Source: Eubacteriales bacterium mix99
GTDB taxonomy: Bacteria; Bacillota; Clostridia; Caldicoprobacterales; DTU083
DNA: 64,000 nt
Assembly (NCBI GenBank): GCA_038396605.1
Contig: CP121690.1
Coordinates: 124,001 to 188,000, forward strand
Direction of reading: 5' to 3'
A program made the translations under genes and the position numbers. The notes under the pieces are model-generated. The model worked only from the letters and a program-made list of their open reading frames with translations, had not been told where the DNA came from and did no database searches. Positions within the stretch are counted from its first letter, which is position 1, and each line of letters begins with the position of its first letter. Shown one piece after another: positions 55,936 to 63,230 of this stretch.

Positions 55936-57264
55936 TCAGGCATTCCCTTCCTGCTCATGGGCACCACACCAGCGCAGCAGGAACAAAGCAAGGGCTTTGC
56001 AGTGTTCCCGCAGTTCTTTCTGCTCCACGAATTCGTCGAATTGATGAGCGCCGCCATAGAGCCTGAAATCCCTTACCAGACCGAAATTTAAGCTTACCGG
56101 CGATCCGTACTTCAGAAACACTGACAGGTCGGAGAGACAGGCACCGGAGATCCTGACCGGACTTCCGGATACTTCTTCCGCTGCCTGTTTCAAAGTCTGC
56201 AGGGTTTCCTCCTCATCGGGAAGGGACAGGCAATGAAAAAACCGGGTCAGTGGATAAAATCCGCCGGTTCGGACGCCCATCCGTTCCAATCTTCCCCGGA
56301 TCCGGGCAGTTGTTTCCTCCAGCTCCTCCTTGATTTCCTCCTGTGGTTTGTCCGTATAAAACACAAAACTCAGCTTGCCCTGTTCCAGATTGCAGCCGAT
56401 GCCTCCGTCCCCTGCCAGAAATTCATAGAACCGAAATGCGGAGCGCTCCATATCTGTTCCGGCAAAATAACGGTTCGCCTTCAATTCCGCATATCTATTA
56501 TTGATAAATAACCGCAATTCCTCCCGCACGACCAGCAGCGCATCCACTGCCAGCGTGGAGGAATCTTGCGGCTGCAGCGCTTCCACACTGATTTCCATAA
56601 TCTGCCCGCCCATGGAACAACTCCAGATTTCATAGTTGCCGCCGTCCGTATTGACAATGGCATCGCAGCGGTGCTTCAGACTCGCCCCCAGTGCACCGTT
56701 GCCGCCGCCGTATTCTTCATCGCAGTATGCCTCCAGGACTACATCGTTTTCCAATTCAATCCCGCACTCCCGAATTGCCCGCAAAGCGATAACCGAGCTG
56801 GCAATTCCGAATTTGTTGTCGTTGGCTCCACGTCCATAGATCCGGCCATCCCTGATCACTCCGCCAAAAGGATCCACGCTCCACTGCGCCGGATCCCCCG
56901 CTGGCATGACATCCGTATGCGATGCCAGCATAACCCTTTTCGTACCATGAGGGGCATGGTACACTGCGCTGAAGTTCGGCCGCCGGTCCGTGCCGCGGCC
57001 GGGCAGGTATCCGGAGCTTTTCGTAACACCGGGTACATGATCGGGATAATATTTCTCCGTCTGCAGGCCCAGGCTCCGGAATTCGTCCATAATCAGGCCT
57101 TCACATCTCTCCTCATCCCCGTGACTGCTGTAGTTGACGGAAGGAATCCGTATCAGGCGTGACAATAGATGATCCAGATTCTCTCCATGCCGATCGATGT
57201 AGGATAGGACCTTTTGTTCCATATTCTTCATTTTCTTTATCATCCCCTCATTAAAAAACGTCAT
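55936..57264 (-). CDS. M20-family metallopeptidase / deacylase
   Basis: A 442-aa ArgE/DapE-type dizinc hydrolase. Metal ligands: His and Asp of LASHTDVMPAGD, bridging Asp in GRGANDNKFGIASS, catalytic Glu pair in LEAYCDEEYGGGNGALG, and the C-terminal His of YGGAHQFDEFV. The dimerisation lid lies between about 220 and 340. The start is uncertain (57264, or ATGs 57243 and 57231 near GAGGGG). In this sugar operon it may remove an N-acyl or amino-acid group from the substrate rather than cut peptides (inference). No signal peptide, so cytoplasmic. Confidence 0.88.
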   Translation of the reverse strand: MTFFNEGMIKKMKNMEQKVLSYIDRHGENLDHLLSRLIRIPSVNYSSHGDEERCEGLIMDEFRSLGLQTEKYYPDHVPGVTKSSGYLPGRGTDRRPNFSAVYHAPHGTKRVMLASHTDVMPAGDPAQWSVDPFGGVIRDGRIYGRGANDNKFGIASSVIALRAIRECGIELENDVVLEAYCDEEYGGGNGALGASLKHRCDAIVNTDGGNYEIWSCSMGGQIMEISVEALQPQDSSTLAVDALLVVREELRLFINNRYAELKANRYFAGTDMERSAFRFYEFLAGDGGIGCNLEQGKLSFVFYTDKPQEEIKEELEETTARIRGRLERMGVRTGGFYPLTRFFHCLSLPDEEETLQTLKQAAEEVSGSPVRISGACLSDLSVFLKYGSPVSLNFGLVRDFRLYGGAHQFDEFVEQKELREHCKALALFLLRWCGAHEQEGNA

Positions 57265-57302
57265 AGCGGCCCCTTTTTCTGAATACCCGTCCGATTGTCC
57301 TT

Positions 57303-57923
57303 CTACTTTCGCTGCTGCAAATCAAATTGTTCCATATAAGTTTTTTCTTCTTCCGTGTATTTGCGCGAAGTATTGACCACTTCCCCGTTATTCCACCTGC
57401 GGTCTTCCACCTCTTCCGTTGTACCCATAACGGTGATATTCAGCTGCCTATGACGGGCGCGGACCTGATCCCAATCCACAAAATAAATATGGGCGAATTC
57501 TCCGCCGTCCAATTCCCCGTCCTTGATGGTTAAGGTTTCGCTGCGGCCGAAGAATGCGCTGCGCAAATGTCCGTCCGTGTTCATGCTGGTATAGTCGCCG
57601 GGTTCGTTGACATATCGGCCAAACTGTGCATGAATGGGACCGGGATGACGATATTGATGTTCTTCAGTGAAATCAGGGATCAGCTTACGCATAATATCCA
57701 GAAGATCATGCTGCAGATATTCCAGATCAAAAGAATCGATATCATGGGAACATTCCTGTATCATCACACTGCAGGTAGTATGATGGGATGCAATACAGCA
57801 GGTGCCATTCTTTATACCGGAAGCTTTTACGATCTCCATCACTTCTCTGGAAACGTCGTGAAAAGTGGGAATCCATCCTCTGGACTGGAGTTCGAGCTCT
57901 TTTTGGTACACTTTAAATTCCAT
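57303..57923 (-). CDS. UPF0047/YjbQ-family protein with C-terminal extension
   Basis: A 206-aa paralogue of the protein at 50858. Core: CCIASHHTTCSVMIQECSHD, MNTDGHLRSAFFGRSETLTI and DGELDGGEFAHIYFVDWDQV, with Glu-Phe-Ala replacing the usual TWQ. A C-terminal extension of about 40 residues (EEVEDRRWNNGEVVNTSRKY...) is charged and not seen in ordinary YjbQ (about 135-140 aa). First gene of the nine-gene operon, 148 bp behind a near-consensus promoter, with CGGAGGA before its ATG. Having two diverged copies in one operon suggests a heteromeric enzyme or two related steps. Confidence 0.85.
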   Translation of the reverse strand: MEFKVYQKELELQSRGWIPTFHDVSREVMEIVKASGIKNGTCCIASHHTTCSVMIQECSHDIDSFDLEYLQHDLLDIMRKLIPDFTEEHQYRHPGPIHAQFGRYVNEPGDYTSMNTDGHLRSAFFGRSETLTIKDGELDGGEFAHIYFVDWDQVRARHRQLNITVMGTTEEVEDRRWNNGEVVNTSRKYTEEEKTYMEQFDLQQRK

Positions 57924-58303
57924 ACTTCATTCCTCCGGATTCATTATATAATGATATAATACATGTCGGATTGGCGATCTGGATTGACAGGCCGCCGATG
58001 CAAACGCCGATTGGGTATGACGGCAATGGTGGCCCGGACAAAAAGGATCCTGTTGCTTTGTGGATGATATTATTATAGTCAGATAAAACGCGAAAGTCAA
58101 CTATATCTTTTAAATATTTATATATTGCTTTTCTTAACAGGATATTATACGATATATGAGACAATGCATCGTATTTATTCTTAAAAAGAAAATATTATTA
58201 TCTTATATCGGAAAAGCTATTCAAAGCCAGTCTGCGGAAAAGGCCCTGTCAAAAGGGTAAATTCAGTGCTTTGAGCTTTCATGAAAACGGAGGTCATGGT
58301 ATA
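57924..58303. promoter_or_regulatory. Divergent control region of the nine-gene operon and SIS/DeoR genes
   Basis: 380 bp, very AT-rich between 58080 and 58215. Contains the minus-strand promoter listed separately, palindromic ATTATATAAT stretches near 57945-57962, and plus-strand TTGCTT / TATACG elements near 58127-58152 at sub-optimal spacing. DeoR-type repressors bind repeats in such regions, but I could not single out an operator. Confidence 0.45.
58072..58100 (-). promoter_or_regulatory. Sigma-A promoter of the nine-gene operon
   Basis: On the minus strand TTGACT (58095-58100), 17-nt spacer, TATAAT (58072-58077). Near-consensus with ideal spacing; start expected around 58065, giving a leader of about 140 nt before ATG 57923. 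Such a strong promoter fits control by a repressor, and a DeoR gene lies on the other side. Confidence 0.78.
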
Positions 58304-58921
58304 ATGAAAAAAGAGGCTTTACTTCAGGCAAAGGCCGTATATGAAATCGAATCGGAGTGCATTCGGGAGATGCGGGCTGTTTTTGATGAAGAGCCGTTCG
58401 CCAAAGCGGTGGATGTATTGGCAAAGGCGGCACGGATCGGAACAACCGGCTGCGGGCATTCCGGCATCATGTGCCAACATCTGGCCCATTTATTATGCTG
58501 CATCGAGCGGCCTTCCCGGTTTATCTCACCGGCTGAGGCGGTGCACGGGGCTTTGGGATTTTTACAGAAAGGCGATGTCATGCTCTTTGCCTCCCGCGGA
58601 GGGAAGACAAAGGAATTGCTTCCGATCATGGATATATGTAAGGCAAAGGGCGTTACAAGAATAGTGGTAACGGAGAACCTGGAATCACCGATGGCCCGGA
58701 ATGCTGACATCGTTTTAAAGCAGTACGTGAACCGTGAAACCGATCGATATAACTCCCAGGGCACGACATCTTCCACAGCGCTGTGCGTAATCTTTCATAT
58801 GCTTCAGACGGCGCTGATCGAAGAAACCGGATACAAAAACGAACAATTTGCCCTGATCCATCCGGGCGGGGCTGTTGGAGAACGATTAAATCAAAAGAAA
58901 GAGGAAAGCCGGCAAGGATGA
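58304..58921 (+). CDS. SIS-domain sugar-phosphate isomerase-like protein
   Basis: A 205-aa protein of the KpsF/GutQ arabinose-5-phosphate isomerase type without CBS domains. Start 58304 follows GGAGGT. Motifs: IGTTGCGHSGIMCQHLAHLL, RPSRFISPAEAVHGALGFL, DVMLFASRGGKTKELLPIM (sugar-phosphate loop) and NSQGTTSSTALCVIFHMLQ. Ends LIHPGGAVGERLN, typical of the group. It probably interconverts an aldose and ketose phosphate for the divergent catabolic operon. Followed by the DeoR gene after 78 bp. Confidence 0.88.
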   Translation: MKKEALLQAKAVYEIESECIREMRAVFDEEPFAKAVDVLAKAARIGTTGCGHSGIMCQHLAHLLCCIERPSRFISPAEAVHGALGFLQKGDVMLFASRGGKTKELLPIMDICKAKGVTRIVVTENLESPMARNADIVLKQYVNRETDRYNSQGTTSSTALCVIFHMLQTALIEETGYKNEQFALIHPGGAVGERLNQKKEESRQG

Positions 58922-58999
58922 TAATAGGCGGGCTAATTGGGATACAGGGTGATATCCGGGATCTCATGATTCATTATTTTATGGGCGGAGGGTACAAAT

Positions 59000-59776
59000 A
59001 TGGCTACAGAAAAACTGAAAATCGATACGCGCAGAAATAAAATTATAGAGATTTTAAATCGGGACGGGCAGGTACGTGTATCACAACTGAGCAAAAAAAT
59101 GGGCACGACCATGGTTACCATCCGAAGTGATCTGGATGCGCTGGAAAAAGCAGGATATCTGGAACGTATACAGGGCGGCGCAGTACAAACATCGTTCAAT
59201 AATTATAATCTGGAATTTTTACGCAAGAAAAAAGAGCATTCGGAAGCTAAAAAAAGAATAGCAACCGCAGTTTCGGGATTCATTCATGACGGAGACACCA
59301 TATTGATCAATTCCGGAACCACAACCTATTACACAGCTATCGAGCTGAAAAAACATAAGAATCTGAATATCGTTACCAATTCCCTGACTGTGGCAATTGA
59401 GCTGGGATCCTGCCCCTCGCTCAAGGTCATTTTACTGGGTGGAGAAACCAATTCGCAGGATTCCTTCACTTATGGCAACGATGTGTTGGAACAGCTGAAG
59501 CGGTATAAAGCCAATTATGCCATTCTCTCCATAGACGGGGTCTGTCCGGAGGAAGGTGTTGCAGCAATTCATGCAGAGGAAGCAATGGTCGACCGGATGA
59601 TGATGGAGCGCGCCAAGGAGACGGTCATTGTGGCGGACAGTCAGAAACTGGGCAAAGAAGGATTTGTCTATGTCTGCGATTTAAAGGACATCGATAAACT
59701 TGTCACGGAGAAAGGGGCGGAGCCCGGTATTGTCAGGCAGATACGGGATGCAGGCATCGAGGTGATATCAGGCTGA
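59000..59776 (+). CDS. DeoR-family transcriptional repressor
   Basis: A 258-aa repressor. The N-terminal winged helix is complete (KIIEILNRDGQVRVSQLSKK; TIRSDLDALEKAGYLERIQG). The C-terminal DeoR sensor domain has TILINSGTTTYYTAIELKK and VADSQKLGKEGFVYVCDL, the phosphosugar-binding features. It likely represses the divergent nine-gene operon and its own transcript until a pathway sugar phosphate accumulates. GGAGGG lies 8 nt before the ATG. Confidence 0.93.
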   Translation: MATEKLKIDTRRNKIIEILNRDGQVRVSQLSKKMGTTMVTIRSDLDALEKAGYLERIQGGAVQTSFNNYNLEFLRKKKEHSEAKKRIATAVSGFIHDGDTILINSGTTTYYTAIELKKHKNLNIVTNSLTVAIELGSCPSLKVILLGGETNSQDSFTYGNDVLEQLKRYKANYAILSIDGVCPEEGVAAIHAEEAMVDRMMMERAKETVIVADSQKLGKEGFVYVCDLKDIDKLVTEKGAEPGIVRQIRDAGIEVISG

Positions 59777-59839
59777 CAGGCTTTCATTACCGGCACAGCA
59801 GCTCCTGTAAAAAGGCGGGTTGGCATGAATAATCCTCTC

Positions 59840-60433
59840 CTATATGTCATGCGTCGTGGTGCCATCATAGACCGATGGCAGCAGAGCCGCAGGATCCTCC
59901 CGATTTATCTTCTTTAAGATCTCCTGCCAGCGGCTTATATGGTTTTCATGCACAATGCAGGGAACAAAGCCCAACCGTATATAGGTCTTAATGGCAGGGA
60001 TGCGAAAATCATCCGTTCGCAGCACCATTCTGGAAAATCCCTCTTTCCTGGCTTGCTCCATGGCTGCCAAACTCACGTAAAACCCCAGGCGATGCCCGGA
60101 ATGCTCCGCCATTGCTCCGACCATATGCAATACCGCACAGTCCGGGGGATAATCCGAAGTAACCCAGGAGGCAGCGGTAGCAACGGGTATGTCCTTACCA
60201 TCCACCACGAAAAGAACCCTTTCCGGCCGATAGGCTTTATCCTCTGTCATCATACGATAGGAAAATGTTACTTGAAAGGATTCCGTTATAATCCTTTCCC
60301 AGGCTTTGTCGTCACCCGGGCCCTCGCTCCGGATCCCATATGGTTCCGGGACAGTCCGCTCCGGAAGATGATCTAGATGAGAGTACAGCATCATCAGCGG
60401 TGGTTTCTTTATCTCGACAGATCCGTTTGACAT
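59840..60433 (-). CDS. GNAT-family N-acetyltransferase
   Basis: A 197-aa acetyl-CoA-dependent transferase. The GNAT core is in the second half: VATAASWVTSDYPPDCAVLH (strand 4), an acetyl-CoA loop GHRLGFYVSLAAMEQARKEG and GFSRMVLRTDDFRIPAIKTY with IRLGFVP. The usual Q/R-x-x-G-x-G/A loop is altered to HRLG. The gene starts 1 bp after the stop of the Gfo/Idh gene; its ribosome site GGAGGGAA lies within that gene's end, so the two are coupled. It may acetylate an amino sugar made or used by the neighbouring dehydrogenase (inference). Confidence 0.82.
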   Translation of the reverse strand: MSNGSVEIKKPPLMMLYSHLDHLPERTVPEPYGIRSEGPGDDKAWERIITESFQVTFSYRMMTEDKAYRPERVLFVVDGKDIPVATAASWVTSDYPPDCAVLHMVGAMAEHSGHRLGFYVSLAAMEQARKEGFSRMVLRTDDFRIPAIKTYIRLGFVPCIVHENHISRWQEILKKINREDPAALLPSVYDGTTTHDI

Positions 60434-60434
60434 T

Positions 60435-61562
60435 TCAAATTCCCTCCATTTTATCCGGCCACTGCCTTGGATCCGGTACAGGAAGCCAAATCCCCTCCTG
60501 CTGTATCGACTCCTGACTGATCAGTCCTGGCAATGTCATATCCAAAGAATCGTAAATATCGATGGGTACTCGCTTTCCCTCATAAATCGAGTCAATAAAG
60601 TCCGTCATGACCAAAACATCCGAACCGCCATGCCCGAAGGATTCCTCTTTGACGCTGATATCCCGCCACAGCTTCGGCATGTACTTTTCTTCAAACCTGA
60701 CGAGGGGATCCCATCTATCCTTTTCGCTTTCCCCGGTTACCCAAATCCGGCTGACCTTCTGGTCCTCCCCTGTATACCTTTCTTCATAGGCCGCCCCCGT
60801 CCCCTGCAAGACATAGTTTAGGCAATACGGGCGCGGCGAAGAAAGATCTGTCCGTATTTTGGCCAGACTTCCTCCCGCCGTCCGGCACAACATCACTGCG
60901 CTGTCATCTCCGCCGATATCCCTTCCTGTAAGATCCTGATTATGTCTTCCGGTACCCGTACAGCAAACATATTCCACCCTGTCCCCCGGCATCCAACTTA
61001 AGATTGGACCCAGGCTGTGGGTTCCATAAGTGATTCCCCGTGTTTCGAATTGATATTTACGCCTCCAGGGAGTTTCATACAGCAGATTGCGGCAGTCATG
61101 AAGATACTCCCCTTCCGCATAAAAAACCTGCCCAAATACTCCTTCCCGTACCATTTCCCGTATGATCATGCAAGGCTTTCTGTAGTTGCAGTTTTCCCCC
61201 ATCATATACTGCGCACGGGATGACCGGCACGCTCTCAATAGCTTTTTGCATTCCTCCAGGGAAACAGCCGCAGTCACTTCACTGAATACATTGACGTTCC
61301 TCTGCAGGGCTTCGATGGACTGGCTGACATGCAATGGCATTGGGGTCCCGATAATGACAATATCCAAATTCCCTTTTTCCAGCATCTCGATATAATCCGT
61401 ATATCGGTCCACTCCGTCTATCCCGTCCAGCACCTTGTCCAACGCTTCCCGATTCAAATCGCAAGCTGCTGTCAGTACCGCTTTGCCGCTTTCCCGAAAG
61501 GCGGAAAGGAAAGCGGACGGACGGCCGGCCGCACCGACAATCCCTGCTTTCAGTTTTTCCAT
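60435..61562 (-). CDS. Gfo/Idh/MocA-family oxidoreductase lacking the EKP lysine
   Basis: A 375-aa NAD(P)-dependent oxidoreductase. Rossmann start: MEKLKAGIVGAAGRPSAFLS. Where the family normally has EKP this protein has NVFSEVTAAVSLEECKKLL, so the catalytic Lys is replaced. The C-terminal domain has RRKYQFETRGITYGTHSLGP, placing a conserved His at about 198. The form SEVTAA is, from memory, shared by a subfamily and so is unlikely to be a sequencing error. Coupled to the GNAT gene downstream. Confidence 0.85.
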   Translation of the reverse strand: MEKLKAGIVGAAGRPSAFLSAFRESGKAVLTAACDLNREALDKVLDGIDGVDRYTDYIEMLEKGNLDIVIIGTPMPLHVSQSIEALQRNVNVFSEVTAAVSLEECKKLLRACRSSRAQYMMGENCNYRKPCMIIREMVREGVFGQVFYAEGEYLHDCRNLLYETPWRRKYQFETRGITYGTHSLGPILSWMPGDRVEYVCCTGTGRHNQDLTGRDIGGDDSAVMLCRTAGGSLAKIRTDLSSPRPYCLNYVLQGTGAAYEERYTGEDQKVSRIWVTGESEKDRWDPLVRFEEKYMPKLWRDISVKEESFGHGGSDVLVMTDFIDSIYEGKRVPIDIYDSLDMTLPGLISQESIQQEGIWLPVPDPRQWPDKMEGI

Positions 61563-61671
61563 AAATTCTCCATTCTGCCGCTATAAGGCGGCACAAATAA
61601 AAATGAAAATTGGTACAAAGCATTCCGTATATTCCAATTCGCCCCACGAACATACTGCATTTCAAAATCCT

Positions 61672-62112
61672 TTAAAGCTTTCTCGTAAAGCAGCGCATAT
61701 CCACACAGGGAATTCCGTTTTCCAAAATGGTCTTCGGGTAATTATCGGTAAAAAAACTTGGTATCGTATGGCTGTACTGAAAGCCCAGTGACAAATAAAA
61801 GCCTTCTGTTTGAGAAGTAGTACCAACCAGCATATAGATATACTTTCTCGAGGCAATACGCATAAGCTCTTTCATTACCCGGGTTCCGATCCCTATTCCC
61901 TGCAATGGCTTTATGACTGCAATATTCTTAAGCTCACATCCTCCGTCTTCCAGGGGATACAGTACCGCCACGGCGGCCGTAATCGCTCCATGCCGGCAAA
62001 TGTACAGATCCCCATCGGTTAAATAACGCTCTATCATCTTGACACAGGGATCCGCCAACAAGAGGATACTCATATAATCTTCTTTGCCACATTCAATTTT
62101 CTGTAGCTCCAT
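61672..62112 (-). CDS. GNAT-family N-acetyltransferase (small)
   Basis: A 146-aa protein. ATG 62112 (MELQKIECGKEDYM) follows AGGGAGA; an earlier in-frame ATG has no ribosome site. The acetyl-CoA motif is VIKPLQGIGIGTRVMKELM, preceded by AAVAVLYPLEDGGCELKNIA and followed by MLVGTTSQTEGFYLSLGFQY. Substrate unknown. It is probably a monocistronic unit, lying 110 bp before the Gfo/Idh gene. Confidence 0.88.
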   Translation of the reverse strand: MELQKIECGKEDYMSILLLADPCVKMIERYLTDGDLYICRHGAITAAVAVLYPLEDGGCELKNIAVIKPLQGIGIGTRVMKELMRIASRKYIYMLVGTTSQTEGFYLSLGFQYSHTIPSFFTDNYPKTILENGIPCVDMRCFTRKL

Positions 62113-62186
62113 AAGCAATCTCCCTGCTCGAAAAGCCAGCACATCGCTGTCGAAAGAACGGCTTCCCGGGAATGATTTCTACCAGC

Positions 62187-62225
62187 AATTTTATAATAGA
62201 AAATATAGCTTTCCTTTATAAAATT
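62187..62225. promoter_or_regulatory. AT-rich inverted repeat upstream of the small GNAT gene
   Basis: AATTTTATAA (62187-62196) and TTATAAAATT (62216-62225) form a perfect 10-bp inverted repeat in the 197-bp gap between the GNAT start and the permease stop. It could be a protein-binding site or a weak hairpin; its role is unknown. Confidence 0.3.
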
Positions 62226-62309
62226 ATTTGCCAGTTCATACGTCTGTATTGTATATTATCCTGATATAAAAATCAATATATTAGTATTTGAAAAACATCA
62301 TTATCGTAC

Positions 62310-63218
62310 TCACCCTTTAATGGCTCCAATCATGACACCTTTCACAAAGTATTTCTGAACAAAGGGATACATAATCATAACCGGCAGCGAAGAGACGACG
62401 ATCAGCGAATACTTGAGCAAATCCGCCATTCCCTGTTTGGCTTGTTCCAACTCCGGATCAACAACCTGACTGGCATCAATGGTATTGGCGATCAGGATTT
62501 CACGAAGTATAATCTGCAATGGAAAAAGCTTTCTGTCATTCAAGTACAGGAATGCATTGAAATACGCATTCCAATGCCCAACCGCATAGAATAATGTTAT
62601 GGTCGCCAGTATCGATTTGGAAAGCGGCAAAACAATACTGAAAAAATATCTTGTATCACTGCATCCGTCAATCTGACTGGCATCCAATAAGTCGGAAGGA
62701 ATTGTGCTTTGAATGAAAGTACGGGTAATAATCAGATTGTAAACAGAAATGGCACCGGGTACGATCATCACCCAGGGAGTGTTGATCAAATGCAACTGCT
62801 GCATCAGAATATAACCTGGAATCATGCCGCCGCTGAATATCATGGTAAATGTGAAAAGCAGCATGAAAAAATCCCTGCCTTTCAAGTCCTTTCTCGACAA
62901 CGGATAAGCGCCGATCATTGTCATAATAACATTCAGCGCCGTACCGGCAAATGTATAGAAAAAGGTATTGAGATAGCCCCCAACAATATCCTTGTTCCTG
63001 AAAACAGCCTGATAACCCTCCAGACTGAAATCCACAGGCCAGAGTACCACCCGGCCGGATGCCACTGCAGACGGCGAGGAAAAGGACGCCGATATAATAT
63101 AAACAAGTGGATACGCTACAATGACCAGCAACAATAACATAATCACATTCACAATGGTATAATAGGTCCGGTCTCCCTTTGAAAGCCGGAATCCGGAACT
63201 TCCTTTTACTGCATTCAT
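62310..63218 (-). CDS. LplC-type ABC sugar permease
   Basis: A 302-aa CUT1 permease. Segments: IVNVIMLLLLVIVAYPLVYI, ASGRVVLWPVDFSLEGYQ, EAA loop LDASQIDGCSDTRYFFSI, ending YPFVQKYFVKGVMIGAIKG. AAGGAGG lies 8 nt before the ATG. It follows the LplB gene by 12 bp. No terminator was recognised after it before the GNAT gene at 62112. Confidence 0.94.
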   Translation of the reverse strand: MNAVKGSSGFRLSKGDRTYYTIVNVIMLLLLVIVAYPLVYIISASFSSPSAVASGRVVLWPVDFSLEGYQAVFRNKDIVGGYLNTFFYTFAGTALNVIMTMIGAYPLSRKDLKGRDFFMLLFTFTMIFSGGMIPGYILMQQLHLINTPWVMIVPGAISVYNLIITRTFIQSTIPSDLLDASQIDGCSDTRYFFSIVLPLSKSILATITLFYAVGHWNAYFNAFLYLNDRKLFPLQIILREILIANTIDASQVVDPELEQAKQGMADLLKYSLIVVSSLPVMIMYPFVQKYFVKGVMIGAIKG

Positions 63219-63230
63219 ATCCTTGCCTCC

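Noticed and set aside
57924-58303. Riboswitch in the long leader of the nine-gene operon
   Set aside because: The leader has no recognisable aptamer core, no strong stem and no terminator before the first gene; a DeoR repressor is the more likely control.
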